From assembly GCA_000299115.1 (NCBI GenBank), contig CP003801.1, forward strand, positions 744,001 to 808,000: a DNA stretch of 64,000 nucleotides, given 5' to 3'. The notes beneath the pieces were generated by a model that saw only the letters and a program-made list of their open reading frames with translations, ran no database searches and was not told the DNA's origin. This document shows, piece by piece, positions 18,916 through 27,917 of the stretch. This DNA is from an alpha proteobacterium HIMB59 (GTDB lineage: Bacteria; Pseudomonadota; Alphaproteobacteria; HIMB59). The position numbers and the translations under genes are program-made. Numbering within the stretch: position 1 is the first letter of the stretch; each line of letters starts with the position of its first letter.

Positions 18916-20307
18916 ATGTCAAATTTAACATCAATTGCTTATTTAGTTTCATCTATTCTTTTTATTCTCTCACTGAGAGGCCTATCTCATCCTACAACAG
19001 CAAGAAGAGGTAATTTTTACGGTATTGTTGGTATGGCCATTGCCATTATCACCACAGTTTCTAGTCCTGGTGTATTAAGTTACAAAGAAATTGCTATTGC
19101 TTTTGTGATAGGTGGTTTAATTGGAAGCGTGATTGCAGTGCGTATTCAAATGACGGCACTTCCTCAGTTAGTAGCAGCTTTTCATAGTCTTGTTGGATTA
19201 GCGGCTGTCTTTGTTGCAGCTTCTGCTTTTTATAACCCAGTTGCATTTAATATCGGTACGGAAGGAAATATCCCTCTTGGAAGCTTAATTGAAATGGCGA
19301 TCGGTACGGCTATTGGTGCGGTAACTTTCACTGGTTCAATTATTGCTTTTGGTAAACTTCAGGGTTTTGTCTCTGGAAATCCTTTAGTATTCAAAGGCCA
19401 ACATCTTCTTAACTTAGTTCTTGGTTTAGGTATCATCGCTTTAATTGCCAAGTTCTGTATTGATCAAAATCCAGAATATTTCTGGATGATTGTGGCAGCT
19501 TCTTTCTTAATTGGAGTCTTGTTAATCGTTCCAATTGGTGGTGCGGATATGCCTGTGATTGTGTCTATGCTTAATTCTTACTCAGGTTGGGCAGCAGCGG
19601 GAATTGGATTTACTCTATCAAACAATCTATTAATTATTACAGGTGCTCTTGTTGGATCTTCAGGTGCCATCCTCAGTTATATTATGTGTAAAGGTATGAA
19701 TCGATCATTCCTAAACGTTTTACTTGGTGGTTTTGGTGGTGAGCAAGCAGCAAGCACAGGCGGAGTTAAAGATGATCGAGTTGCAAAACAAGGTAACGCT
19801 GCAGACGCTGCTTTCATGATGAAAAATAGTAAAACAATTATCATTGTTCCTGGTTATGGTATGGCAGTTGCACAAGCACAACACGCCCTTAGAGAAATGG
19901 GAGATCTTCTAAAAGCAGCAGGAGCCCAAGTTCGTTACGCTATTCACCCAGTTGCTGGAAGAATGCCAGGTCACATGAACGTTTTATTAGCAGAAGCTAA
20001 TGTCCCTTATGATGAGGTTTTAGAACTAGACGAAATTAATAGAGATTTCTCTGAAACTGATGTTGCTTTTGTTATTGGAGCAAACGACGTTACTAACCCA
20101 GCAGCAAAGACAGATAAAACTAGTGCAATTTATGGAATGCCTATTCTCGACGTAGAAAATGCAGGACAAGTATTTTTTGTAAAAAGGGGTATGGCTAGTG
20201 GTTATGCGGGTGTGCAAAACGAACTATTTTTCCGTGACAACACACTTATGTTGTTTGGAGATGCGAAAAAAGTTTGTGAAGATATAATAAAGGGATTAGA
20301 AAACTAA
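18916..20307 (+). CDS. pntB: NAD(P) transhydrogenase subunit beta
   Basis: 463-residue subunit with about eight or nine N-terminal transmembrane helices and a C-terminal NADP(H)-binding domain III. Seen: [15 protein letters not shown] in the membrane part, and [36 protein letters not shown] and [13 protein letters not shown] in domain III, all diagnostic. Completes the pntAA-pntAB-pntB operon. The 3' end overlaps the convergent rpsU by 4 bp. Confidence 0.97.
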   Translation: MSNLTSIAYLVSSILFILSLRGLSHPTTARRGNFYGIVGMAIAIITTVSSPGVLSYKEIAIAFVIGGLIGSVIAVRIQMTALPQLVAAFHSLVGLAAVFVAASAFYNPVAFNIGTEGNIPLGSLIEMAIGTAIGAVTFTGSIIAFGKLQGFVSGNPLVFKGQHLLNLVLGLGIIALIAKFCIDQNPEYFWMIVAASFLIGVLLIVPIGGADMPVIVSMLNSYSGWAAAGIGFTLSNNLLIITGALVGSSGAILSYIMCKGMNRSFLNVLLGGFGGEQAASTGGVKDDRVAKQGNAADAAFMMKNSKTIIIVPGYGMAVAQAQHALREMGDLLKAAGAQVRYAIHPVAGRMPGHMNVLLAEANVPYDEVLELDEINRDFSETDVAFVIGANDVTNPAAKTDKTSAIYGMPILDVENAGQVFFVKRGMASGYAGVQNELFFRDNTLMLFGDAKKVCEDIIKGLEN

Positions 20308-20504
20308 TCGAATTTCTTCTTACGCATTAGCTTTTTGAATCGTTTGATAGATTCCTCTTTTTCACGAAGCTTTCTCTCAGATGGTTTTTCGTAATGTTTT
20401 CTGAGTTTTAACTCCTTGAAAATACCTTCTCTTAAAAGCTTTTTCTTAAGTACGCGAATGGCTGCTTCTACGTTATTATCTCTAACTTGTACTTCTATAG
20501 TCAA
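20304..20504 (-). CDS. rpsU: 30S ribosomal protein S21 (TTG start)
   Basis: Small basic ribosomal protein that helps 30S subunits engage mRNA. The conserved N-terminus of S21 is (M)[10 protein letters not shown], which begins here at a TTG codon (20504-20502). A GAGG Shine-Dalgarno lies 8 nt upstream. This gives 66 residues, the usual family length; the reading frame stays open 22 codons further upstream, but that extension has no S21 similarity and overlaps the coq9 leader. The C-terminus [19 protein letters not shown] is typical. Divergent from coq9, an arrangement common in alphaproteobacteria. Confidence 0.93.
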   Translation of the reverse strand: MTIEVQVRDNNVEAAIRVLKKKLLREGIFKELKLRKHYEKPSERKLREKEESIKRFKKLMRKKKFD

Positions 20505-20541
20505 TCTAGTAACCTCATAAAGGCGTAAGTTATATATAAAT

Positions 20542-21171
20542 ATGAAATCAAAGCAAGAAAAATTAGCCAACTTATTTGTTCAAGATGTGCCAAAATTTGG
20601 CTGGTCTAGAGAAACTCTTCTTCAATGTGCAAAAAAATTGAAGATTTCCACACCTAATTTAGCTCTTTTATTTCCATCATTTGAATACGATGTATTAAAA
20701 TTTTTAATAGCTCAAAATAACGCTCTTGTAGAAAAGAACTACAACTCTTTTAATAACTCCCGTTTAAAAGTAAGAGATAAAATTAAAACAATCCTAGAAT
20801 TAAAGTTTGAGAGTAATGCTTACTTAAAAAAGGCTTTACCAGAGATGCTAAAGTTCTTACTTCGTCCAGGAAATATTCTAATGTCCATAAAGTTACTTCA
20901 TGAAAATAGTGATTTTATTTGGAAACTTTCTGGCGATAAATCAAACGACTTTAGTTACTATTCAAAAAGAGGATTGCTTTCAATGATTTACCTCGCAACT
21001 CTAATTTATTGGTTAAATGATAGATCAAATAAAAATATTGCTACTAAAAATTTTATCAGCAAATCAGTCGATGGTATTGTCGATGGAGTATCTAGACTAA
21101 AACAACTTGGAACTTTAAGAAGCCTTGCCCAAAGTTTTATGGCAAGATATTCAACTAGCAAAGCCTCTTAA
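20542..21171 (+). CDS. coq9: COQ9 family ubiquinone biosynthesis protein
   Basis: 209-residue member of the COQ9 family: an N-terminal TetR-like helical region ([17 protein letters not shown]) followed by the COQ9 domain with its lipid-binding helix. COQ9 binds isoprenoid quinone intermediates and presents them to COQ7-type hydroxylases. Recognised from the N-terminal [11 protein letters not shown] and [12 protein letters not shown] segments and the neighbour rpsU, a standard alphaproteobacterial pairing. The 3' end overlaps the convergent SDR gene by 4 bp. Confidence 0.85.
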   Translation: MKSKQEKLANLFVQDVPKFGWSRETLLQCAKKLKISTPNLALLFPSFEYDVLKFLIAQNNALVEKNYNSFNNSRLKVRDKIKTILELKFESNAYLKKALPEMLKFLLRPGNILMSIKLLHENSDFIWKLSGDKSNDFSYYSKRGLLSMIYLATLIYWLNDRSNKNIATKNFISKSVDGIVDGVSRLKQLGTLRSLAQSFMARYSTSKAS

Positions 21172-21926
21172 GGTCTCGCGGTTAAACCACCATCAATAAT
21201 TAACTCTGTGCCCGTGATATACTCACTTTGATCGCTTAATAAAAATAAAATTCCTTGAGCTATGCCCTCAGGCTGAATAATTTTTTTAATTGGCATAAAT
21301 TCTTTTAAGTTTTTTTTCGCATTGGGGATTTTTTTCCAACGATCTTGCATTGGAGTCTCTACAGCACCTGGAAGAATACAGTTACTTCTGATGTTGTATG
21401 CCCCAAACTGAATAGCCAATGATTTAGATAGTCGGATCATGGCAGCTTTGCTAGCTCCATAAGCATCTTGGGGCTTGTCATCTCCCGATAGTGCATCAAC
21501 TGATGAGATATGAACCATAGATCCAAATTTATTTTTTTTCATGACAGGGATGATGTATTTAGATAGCAAAACCATAGTTTTAAGATTTATATCAAAAACT
21601 TGATCCCAAATATCCAAGTCAAGATCTACGGCAGAAACATCTTTTCCAAACCACAAAACCCCTGTGGTATTTACTAGGTAATCTATTCTTTTATTAGTTT
21701 TTATAAAATTGTTGATGGTTTTTTTTAATTCTCCTTCATTGACCAAATTAATTTGACAATACGTTACTTTTTTGTGATGAAGAATTTTCTTAGTTGGTTT
21801 TTGTATATCTACAGCAAGAATTTTCACGTTGTAATCTAGTAATAACTTTATAGTTGCTAGCCCCATACCTCCTGCAGCTCCAGTGACTACAACCGTTTTT
21901 CCCTTGAGATTTAATTTCACAAACAA
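21168..21926 (-). CDS. SDR family NAD(P)-dependent oxidoreductase
   Basis: Classical short-chain dehydrogenase of 252 residues. Cofactor loop VTGAAGGMGLA near residues 13-23, the VNTTGVLWFG equivalent of the NNAG motif, catalytic Ser in VHISSVDALSG, and the YGASKAA motif with catalytic Tyr and Lys. Asp at the end of beta-2 (LAVDIQKP) suggests NAD(H) preference. The C-terminus [14 protein letters not shown] is typical. Substrate unknown. It is divergent from the aldehyde dehydrogenase, 103 bp away, and could belong functionally with that catabolic cluster, but nothing in the sequence proves it. Confidence 0.88.
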   Translation of the reverse strand: MFVKLNLKGKTVVVTGAAGGMGLATIKLLLDYNVKILAVDIQKPTKKILHHKKVTYCQINLVNEGELKKTINNFIKTNKRIDYLVNTTGVLWFGKDVSAVDLDLDIWDQVFDINLKTMVLLSKYIIPVMKKNKFGSMVHISSVDALSGDDKPQDAYGASKAAMIRLSKSLAIQFGAYNIRSNCILPGAVETPMQDRWKKIPNAKKNLKEFMPIKKIIQPEGIAQGILFLLSDQSEYITGTELIIDGGLTARP

Positions 21927-21976
21927 AATCTAAATTTTTATTAATATAAGTAAACCTAGTAATTTAAAGAAAGCCA

Positions 21977-22005
21977 TTGACTTTTTTTGAGCAAATTTTC
22001 ATTAT
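21977..22005 (+). promoter_or_regulatory. Candidate sigma70-type promoter for the catabolic cluster
   Basis: TTGACT (21977-21982) and CATTAT (22000-22005) are separated by 17 bp and lie upstream of the aldehyde dehydrogenase ATG at 22030. An overlapping TATATT at 22003 is an alternative -10. The start is preceded by GGAG (22021-22024). No transcription-factor gene lies nearby. Confidence 0.45.
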
Positions 22006-22029
22006 ATTGCCTTTAACTGTGGAGCAACT

Positions 22030-23418
22030 ATGAGTATTCAAAAAACAATTACCCCCATTGATAATTCTGTTTATTTAGAAAGACCTCTGTCAACTGAAGC
22101 TGAAATTGATAAAGTTATCGAGAGTTCTAAAAAAAGTTTTCAATCCTGGAAAAATACTTCTATTGAAGATCGAATTACGATTATTAACAAATTTATTGAT
22201 AATTTAATTGTGCTAAAACCTGAGGTGTCAAAAGAAATCTGTTGGCAAATCGGAAGACCTATTTCCCAATGTGGAAATGAACTAAGAGGTTTTGAAGAAA
22301 GATCAAGACACATGGTCAAGATTGCAAAAGAGTCTCTTCAAAATATTCCTGCAACCAAAAATGATGAATTTGATAATTATATTTATAAGTCTCCACTCGG
22401 TGTCATTTTTGTTATGGCTCCATGGAATTATCCTATTATAACCGCAACTAATACTATCGTTCCTGCCTTATTAGCAGGTAATACTATTTTGATTAAGCAT
22501 TCATCTCAGACACCTCGATGTGCTGAGTTAATTTCTCAAGCTTTTGAAAATACGGGATTACCTGAAGGTGTATTCCAATTTGTTCATACAGATCATCAAT
22601 CTTGCGAAAAAATTATTTCAGACAATCGAATTGCCCACGTTGTCTTTACCGGATCAGTAAAAGGTGGCCAAGAAGTAAAAAAATATATCGGTACTCGTTT
22701 TATAAATGTTGGACTTGAGTTAGGAGGTAAAGATCCTGCTTATGTTCGATCCGATGCAGATATAAATCATGCTATCGAGAATTTAGTCGATGGCGCAATG
22801 TTTAACTCTGGACAGTCATGTTGTGGTATTGAGAGAATTTATGTAGATCAATCAATTTATAAGGACTTTATTGATGGTTTTAAAAATTTAACTGAACAGT
22901 ATAAGTTAGGCGATCCCTCAAAAGAAGACACTAATCTTGGACCAGTTGTTCGCCTTTCAGCTGCAAATTTTATTCGAAGTCAAATGGCTGAAGCAGAACA
23001 GCAAGGCGCTAAAAGATTAATAGATGAATCTAAATTTAGTATTTCTAAAGAAGATAATTGTTATGTAGCACCTCAAGTAATGATTGATGTTGATCATTCT
23101 ATGAGGTTTATGATGGAAGAAACATTTGGTCCTGCTGTTGGTATCATGCCAGTAAAAGATCACAATGAGGCTAAAAAATTAATGAATGATAGCCCTTATG
23201 GTTTAACCGCTTCTATTTGGACCAAAGATTTAGATTTTGCTAAAGAATTTGGCAGAGATATTGAAACTGGTACTTTTTTCATGAATAGGTGTGATTACCT
23301 TGATCCTGCACTCGCTTGGACTGGCGTTAAGGATACAGGAGTAGGTTGTTCTCTTTCAGTTTTAGCTTTTGATCAATTGACAAGACCTCAAAGTTTTCAT
23401 ATGAGAAGCTTAAAATAG
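22030..23418 (+). CDS. NAD(P)-dependent aldehyde dehydrogenase
   Basis: 462-residue aldehyde dehydrogenase oxidising an aldehyde to the acid. Complete ALDH fold: MAPWNYPI cofactor segment, FTGSVKGGQEV, general base Glu230 in LELGGKDP, and nucleophile Cys264 in NSGQSCCG. ETFGPAVGI lies near the C-terminus. It is closest in character to the succinate-semialdehyde/gamma-aminobutyraldehyde-type ALDHs of about 460 residues. It opens the plus-strand run with the PLP enzyme, TRAP transporter, glutamine-synthetase-like ligase and Fe-ADH, so the substrate is probably the aldehyde made by that ADH or by the PLP enzyme (inference). Confidence 0.93.
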   Translation: MSIQKTITPIDNSVYLERPLSTEAEIDKVIESSKKSFQSWKNTSIEDRITIINKFIDNLIVLKPEVSKEICWQIGRPISQCGNELRGFEERSRHMVKIAKESLQNIPATKNDEFDNYIYKSPLGVIFVMAPWNYPIITATNTIVPALLAGNTILIKHSSQTPRCAELISQAFENTGLPEGVFQFVHTDHQSCEKIISDNRIAHVVFTGSVKGGQEVKKYIGTRFINVGLELGGKDPAYVRSDADINHAIENLVDGAMFNSGQSCCGIERIYVDQSIYKDFIDGFKNLTEQYKLGDPSKEDTNLGPVVRLSAANFIRSQMAEAEQQGAKRLIDESKFSISKEDNCYVAPQVMIDVDHSMRFMMEETFGPAVGIMPVKDHNEAKKLMNDSPYGLTASIWTKDLDFAKEFGRDIETGTFFMNRCDYLDPALAWTGVKDTGVGCSLSVLAFDQLTRPQSFHMRSLK

Positions 23419-23431
23419 TAACTTCATATTT

Positions 23432-23464
23432 TTAGCTAATTGTAATAGCTTAGACATTAGCTAA
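23432..23464. promoter_or_regulatory. Inverted repeat before the class III PLP gene
   Basis: TTAGCTAAT (23432-23440) and ATTAGCTAA (23456-23464) are perfect 9-bp inverted arms separated by 15 bp. They end 4 bp before the start codon at 23469 and take up most of the 50-bp intergenic gap. The element could be a regulator site or an RNA hairpin hiding the start. There is no T-run after it, so it does not look like an intrinsic terminator. Confidence 0.45.
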
Positions 23465-23468
23465 CCTT

Positions 23469-24836
23469 ATGACAAAAAAAAACAAACTAAGTTCAAGTGA
23501 AAAGGTATCAGAAGGTGATATAAATTTATCTCCTCAAAGAAAAGCATGGTCAGAGGCTCATATAAATAAAGAGACACAGAATTTATTATCTGAAGACGCA
23601 AAATATTTTTTACATCAATCACTCTCCAGCCCTTGTTTGAATGTTCTTACTAAAAGTGAAGGTATTTATTTAAAAGATTTACAAGGCAGAGATATTATGG
23701 ACTTTCATGGTAATAGTGTGCATCAAGTAGGTTATGGTAATGCTAAAGTTGTCAATGCAATCAAACAACAACTTGATGAACTTCCTTTTTGCCCTAGACG
23801 TTATACAAATCAATCAGCCATAGATCTTGCAAAGCGTTTAGCGGAATTAACTCCAGGGAAATTAAATAAAATGCTTTTTGCACCTGGTGGTACTAATGCA
23901 ATTGGAATGGCTCTTAAACTGGCTCGATACGCAACAGGAAGATACAAAACAATTTCCATGTGGGATAGTTTTCACGGTGCCTCACTTGATGCTATTTCAA
24001 TAGGGGGAGAGAGTTTATTTCGAAAAGATTTAGGACCTCTTTTGCCTGGAAATGAGCACGTTCCCCCTCCTACCCAAGGCAAGTGTCATTTTAACTGCAA
24101 AGATGAAAATCATGACGGCTGTATTGAGTATTTAAAATACATAATTGAGACAGAAGGAGAGATAGGCGCTCTCATTGCAGAACCAATGCGATGGACTACT
24201 GTCGAGCTTCCACCAAAGAATTATTGGCAGAGGGTTCGTGAAATATGTGATCAAAATGAAATTCTGTTAATTTTTGATGAGGTCCCATCTGCAATTGGCA
24301 GGACAGGAAAAATGTTTGTTTGTGAACATTTTAACATTGTGCCAGATATGCTGGTAATCGGAAAGGGACTAGGGGGAGGAGTTTTTCCACTAGCCGCATT
24401 AATTGTAAATGAAAACTTAGATATTACTGGTGATAGGGCTCTGGGACATTATACGCATGAAAAAAGTTCGGTGGGTTGTGCCGCAGCATTAGCAACTATT
24501 GATTGTCTATATGAAGATAAACTTATTGAAAATTCAGTTTCACTTGGGATTAAAGGTTTGGAATTTTTGAAAAATATGAAATCAGAACACTCAATTATTA
24601 GCGATGTAAGAGGTCTAGGTTTATTTTTTGGAATAGAATTGCGAGTGGATGGCGAACCCGCTCTCAAAGAAGCAGAAGCAATGATGTACCATTCACTTTC
24701 AAATGGGTTGAGTTATAAAATAGGTGGGGGTTGCATCATAACTCTTTGCCCTCCATTAAATATTTCTGAAAAAGAATTATTTACCGCTCTTGAAATTATT
24801 AACGCAGGCCTTCATGAGATAGCAAGAAAAGATTAA
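23469..24836 (+). CDS. Class III PLP enzyme, PbfA-like (possible ammonia-lyase rather than aminotransferase)
   Basis: 455-residue fold-type-I PLP enzyme. PLP contacts are APGGTNAIGMALKLA (phosphate loop), WDSFHGASLDA (ring stacking), IFDEVPSAIGRTGK (Asp to pyridine N) and VIGKGLGGG with Schiff-base Lys299. Segments such as DFHGNSVHQVGYGN, LDELPFCPRRYTN and GNEHVPPP recall, as I remember the family, (R)-1-hydroxy-2-aminoethylphosphonate ammonia-lyase PbfA and the phospholyase branch rather than GABA or ornithine aminotransferases. No phosphonate genes (phnW, phnX, phnA) are in the window, so the substrate may differ. A Cys/His-rich insert (GKCHFNCKDENHDGC) is notable. Fold certain; the PbfA link is a moderate-confidence inference. 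Confidence 0.8.
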   Translation: MTKKNKLSSSEKVSEGDINLSPQRKAWSEAHINKETQNLLSEDAKYFLHQSLSSPCLNVLTKSEGIYLKDLQGRDIMDFHGNSVHQVGYGNAKVVNAIKQQLDELPFCPRRYTNQSAIDLAKRLAELTPGKLNKMLFAPGGTNAIGMALKLARYATGRYKTISMWDSFHGASLDAISIGGESLFRKDLGPLLPGNEHVPPPTQGKCHFNCKDENHDGCIEYLKYIIETEGEIGALIAEPMRWTTVELPPKNYWQRVREICDQNEILLIFDEVPSAIGRTGKMFVCEHFNIVPDMLVIGKGLGGGVFPLAALIVNENLDITGDRALGHYTHEKSSVGCAAALATIDCLYEDKLIENSVSLGIKGLEFLKNMKSEHSIISDVRGLGLFFGIELRVDGEPALKEAEAMMYHSLSNGLSYKIGGGCIITLCPPLNISEKELFTALEIINAGLHEIARKD

Positions 24837-24870
24837 TTTTTCTAATTAATTATGCTAGCTTAACCACTTT

Positions 24871-25380
24871 ATGCCAAATCTATTTATTATTTATGTTCAT
24901 TTCATCGATAAAATAACAGACATAATTGGCAGGATTACTATGTATACAGTCTTTGTCATGATGGGCATCCTGGTATTATCTTTCGTAACCAGAAATATCA
25001 TAAACTTTCCATTACTTTGGATTATTGAAATGGCTCAATTTATTATGACTGGCTACTATTTGATGGGTGGAGCATACTCGATGAAAGAAAATCAACATGT
25101 CCGCATGGATCTTGTTTATGGAAATTTATCTGAGAAAAATAAAGCTCGAATGGATTTGTTTACAAGTGTATTTCTAATTTTTTATCTCGTAGTCTTATTA
25201 ATCGGTTCATACAATAGTTTGGTTTACACTTTAGAGACAAACAAAAGACTATTTACTGCTTGGGCGCCGTATGTATGGCCTATCAGCAGTATTATGTTTT
25301 TAGGAATTTTATTGATGATTCTTCAAACATTTTCAACAGTATTTAAAGACTATGCAAAGGTTAAGGGTCTAAAAATTTAA
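24871..25380 (+). CDS. dctQ: TRAP transporter small permease (DctQ)
   Basis: 169-residue four-helix membrane protein, the small subunit of a tripartite ATP-independent periplasmic transporter. Hydrophobic segments at roughly 20-40, 50-70, 95-115 and 130-155; the IIEMAQFIMTGYYLMGGAYSMKENQHVRMDL stretch contains the GAxxxxxxNxHVRMD-like core of DctQ proteins. The stop codon overlaps the dctM start by 1 bp (TAATG). Works with the next two genes to import a small carboxylated or zwitterionic solute. Confidence 0.93.
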   Translation: MPNLFIIYVHFIDKITDIIGRITMYTVFVMMGILVLSFVTRNIINFPLLWIIEMAQFIMTGYYLMGGAYSMKENQHVRMDLVYGNLSEKNKARMDLFTSVFLIFYLVVLLIGSYNSLVYTLETNKRLFTAWAPYVWPISSIMFLGILLMILQTFSTVFKDYAKVKGLKI

Positions 25381-26711
25381 TGCTTGCTGAATATTTTAGT
25401 TACGAAGCTATTGCGATCCTTATGTTCGCTACGATGCTAGTGATGTTATTAACTGGCCAAAGAGTTTTTGGAGCAATTGGTTTTGTTGCTGCAGCGGCCG
25501 CTTTACTTTTATGGGGAGATGGTGCCGTAGAAATGCCATTCACAGCATCTTGGAAACTTTTCAAATGGTATCCAATGCTCACACTTCCTCTCTTTATATA
25601 TATGGGATACATGATCTCAGAGTCAGGTATCGCAAATGATTTATATAAAATGTTCCATGTATATTTTGGAGGAACGCGAGGCGGATTAGCAATTGGAACG
25701 ATGTTTATGATGGTCGCTATATCAGCGATGAACGGTTTAAGCGTTGCGGGAATGGCAGTAGGTGCAACAATTGCCTTACCTGAAATGTTAAAAAGAAATT
25801 ACGACAAACGGATGATCAGTGGTGTTGTCCAAGCTGGAAGTTCGCTTGGAATATTAATACCTCCCAGCGTCGTATTAGTTCTCTATGGAATGATTGCACG
25901 ACAGCCAGTTAGTAAGTTATGGCTCGCAGGATTAATTCCAGGATTAATCATGGCATCACTTTTTATCTTATATATCTACATCCGTTGTAGATTGCAGCCA
26001 GAACTTGGTCCAACTCTTCCCAAAGAAGAAAGAGAAATGCCCTTTATTGAAAAATTAAAACTTTTAAGAGCGGGCATTATTCCTTTCGCAATTTTCTTTG
26101 TTATGACAGGTCTATTTATTATGGGTATAGCTAGCTTGGTAGAATGTTCTGCGGTTGGCGCTCTTGCAGCTACCATTGCTGCATGGTCTAAAGGAAGATT
26201 GAACTTAAAAGTTATAGAGGATGTTTGTAAAAAAACTCTTGGTGTTTCATGTATGTTTATGTGGATCATCTTAGCTGCACTTTGTTTTGGCGCTGTTTTT
26301 GATGGTATCGGTGCAGTAAAAGCTATTGAGTCATTATTTATTGAGCGTTGGAATTTAAGTCCATGGGGCGTTCTGATAATGATGCAGTTATCTTATATCT
26401 TAATGGGAATGTTTTTAGATGACACCGCAATGTTAGTAATTGTTGCGCCGCTATACGTTCCTTTAATCATTGCTCTTGGATTTGATCCTATTTGGTATGG
26501 TGTTCTCTATACGATTACATGTCAAATAGCATATATGACTCCACCTTTTGGTTATAATTTATTCTTAATGAAAGCAATGGCCCCAAAAGAAATAACGTTA
26601 ATTGATATTTATCGCTCAATTATTCCGTTTGTTTTGGTTATGTTATTTGGTTTGGTGATTATGATGATGTTCCCACAAATTGCCCTTTGGCTACCTACAA
26701 CTCTGCTTTAA
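25380..26711 (+). CDS. dctM: TRAP transporter large permease (DctM)
   Basis: 443-residue integral membrane protein with about 11-12 hydrophobic segments, the Na+-driven transport subunit. Typical DctM segments are LPLFIYMGYMISESGIA, SSLGILIPPSVVLVLYG, IMMQLSYILMGMFLDDTAMLVI and ITCQIAYMTPPFGYNLF. The (G)ILIPPS and TPPFG motifs are family hallmarks. Coupled to dctQ by a 1-bp overlap. The substrate-binding gene follows after 72 bp with its own strong ribosome site, consistent with higher expression of the binding protein. Confidence 0.95.
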   Translation: MLAEYFSYEAIAILMFATMLVMLLTGQRVFGAIGFVAAAAALLLWGDGAVEMPFTASWKLFKWYPMLTLPLFIYMGYMISESGIANDLYKMFHVYFGGTRGGLAIGTMFMMVAISAMNGLSVAGMAVGATIALPEMLKRNYDKRMISGVVQAGSSLGILIPPSVVLVLYGMIARQPVSKLWLAGLIPGLIMASLFILYIYIRCRLQPELGPTLPKEEREMPFIEKLKLLRAGIIPFAIFFVMTGLFIMGIASLVECSAVGALAATIAAWSKGRLNLKVIEDVCKKTLGVSCMFMWIILAALCFGAVFDGIGAVKAIESLFIERWNLSPWGVLIMMQLSYILMGMFLDDTAMLVIVAPLYVPLIIALGFDPIWYGVLYTITCQIAYMTPPFGYNLFLMKAMAPKEITLIDIYRSIIPFVLVMLFGLVIMMMFPQIALWLPTTLL

Positions 26712-26783
26712 AAAAAAGTCAAGCTATAATCTTTATTCCTAATTTAAATTTTTTTTTATATAATTTGATTCCGGAGGAAAATT

Positions 26784-27866
26784 ATGTCGACAAAGAAGAA
26801 AAATAATATCTCTCCATCTTCAAGGAGAGGTTTTCTAAAAAAAGCCGGATTAGTATCAGCTGCAGCTATTGGCGCTACAGCTGCAAAGGCGCCATACGTC
26901 TATGCCGCTTCTAATCCAGTAAAGTGGAGATTACAAACTTATTCAGGTGCTCCATTAGGTGCTCACGTTGTTCTCCCTCAGATTGAAGCTTTCAATAAAG
27001 CTGCTTATGGGGAAATGGAAATTGAGTTGTACTATGCTGATCAACTAGTACCAACTGATGAGCTATTTAGAGCAATGCAAGCAGGAACCATTGATGCTGT
27101 TCAATCAGATGATGCAACTATGGGTTCACCAGTAGATATCTCTGTTTTTGGTGGTTACTTCCCATTTGCTACTCGTTATAGCCTCGATGTTCCAGCGATG
27201 TTCAGATACTACGGTCTTGATAAAATCTGGGCTGAAGCATATGGCGAAGTCGATAACGTAACATGGTTAAGCACAAGTGCTTGGGATCCATGTCACTTAT
27301 TTACAGTTAATAAGAAAATCGAAAAGCTTGAGGACATGAAAGGTCTAAGAGTGTTCGGTGTTCCAACTGCTGGTCGTTTCCTAGCTCAATATGGATTGAT
27401 CCCTGTGATTGTTCCTTGGGATGATGTGGAAGTAGCTATGCAGACTGGTGAACTTGATGGTGTTTGCTGGTGTGGATTTACTGAGGCTTATGAAGTTGGA
27501 TGGGCAGATATTTGTAACTATGCTCTTACTAATTCAGTAACTGGTGCATGGTTTGGTTCTTATTTTGCTAACAGCGAAAGCTGGAACAAACTTTCACCAA
27601 AACTTCAAGAGCTTTTCAAAATGTCAATTGACCAATCTCACTACTATAGACAAGTATGGTATTGGGGTGGTGAAGCTGACCTACGTGTTAACGGAAAGAA
27701 GATGGAATTAACAAGTCTTCCTTCAGACGAGTGGGCCGGTGTTGTCAAAGACGCTGAAAAATTCTGGGATGATGTTGCGGCTTCTTCACCAAGAAGTGGC
27801 AAAGTAGTTGAGGCATTCAAATTGTATGCAGCAACTATGGACAAAGCAGGTTATCCATACAGATAA
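26784..27866 (+). CDS. dctP: TRAP transporter solute-binding protein (DctP), Tat signal
   Basis: 360-residue periplasmic binding protein. The N-terminus carries a twin-arginine signal (SSRRGFLKKAG, then a hydrophobic stretch ending KAPYVYA), so it is probably exported folded. The mature part is DctP-like: LRVFGVPTAGRFLAQYG, TGELDGVCWCGFTEAYEVGW. The Trp- and Cys-rich pocket region is consistent with the TRAP subfamily binding keto acids, amino-acid-derived or sulfonate-like ligands rather than C4-dicarboxylates, but the ligand cannot be read from sequence. GGAGG at 26773-26777, 6 bp from the ATG, is the best ribosome site in the cluster. Confidence 0.93.
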   Translation: MSTKKKNNISPSSRRGFLKKAGLVSAAAIGATAAKAPYVYAASNPVKWRLQTYSGAPLGAHVVLPQIEAFNKAAYGEMEIELYYADQLVPTDELFRAMQAGTIDAVQSDDATMGSPVDISVFGGYFPFATRYSLDVPAMFRYYGLDKIWAEAYGEVDNVTWLSTSAWDPCHLFTVNKKIEKLEDMKGLRVFGVPTAGRFLAQYGLIPVIVPWDDVEVAMQTGELDGVCWCGFTEAYEVGWADICNYALTNSVTGAWFGSYFANSESWNKLSPKLQELFKMSIDQSHYYRQVWYWGGEADLRVNGKKMELTSLPSDEWAGVVKDAEKFWDDVAASSPRSGKVVEAFKLYAATMDKAGYPYR

Positions 27867-27875
27867 TATAATATT

Positions 27876-27908
27876 AGCTCACCTCATTTATCAATGGGGT
27901 GAGCTTTT
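27876..27908 (+). terminator. Rho-independent terminator or attenuator after dctP
   Basis: AGCTCACCTC (27876-27885) pairs with GGGGTGAGCT (27896-27905), ten pairs including one G-U, with a 10-nt loop, followed by a short T-run (TTTTCT). It ends about 10 bp before the glutamine-synthetase-like start codon, so it either ends the dctP transcript or dampens read-through to the ligase and ADH genes. Confidence 0.75.
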
Positions 27909-27917
27909 CTCAATAAA

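Noticed and set aside
20505-20570. Longer rpsU frame starting at 20570
   Set aside because: The added residues are not S21-like; the TTG at 20504 with GAGG upstream gives the family N-terminus and length.
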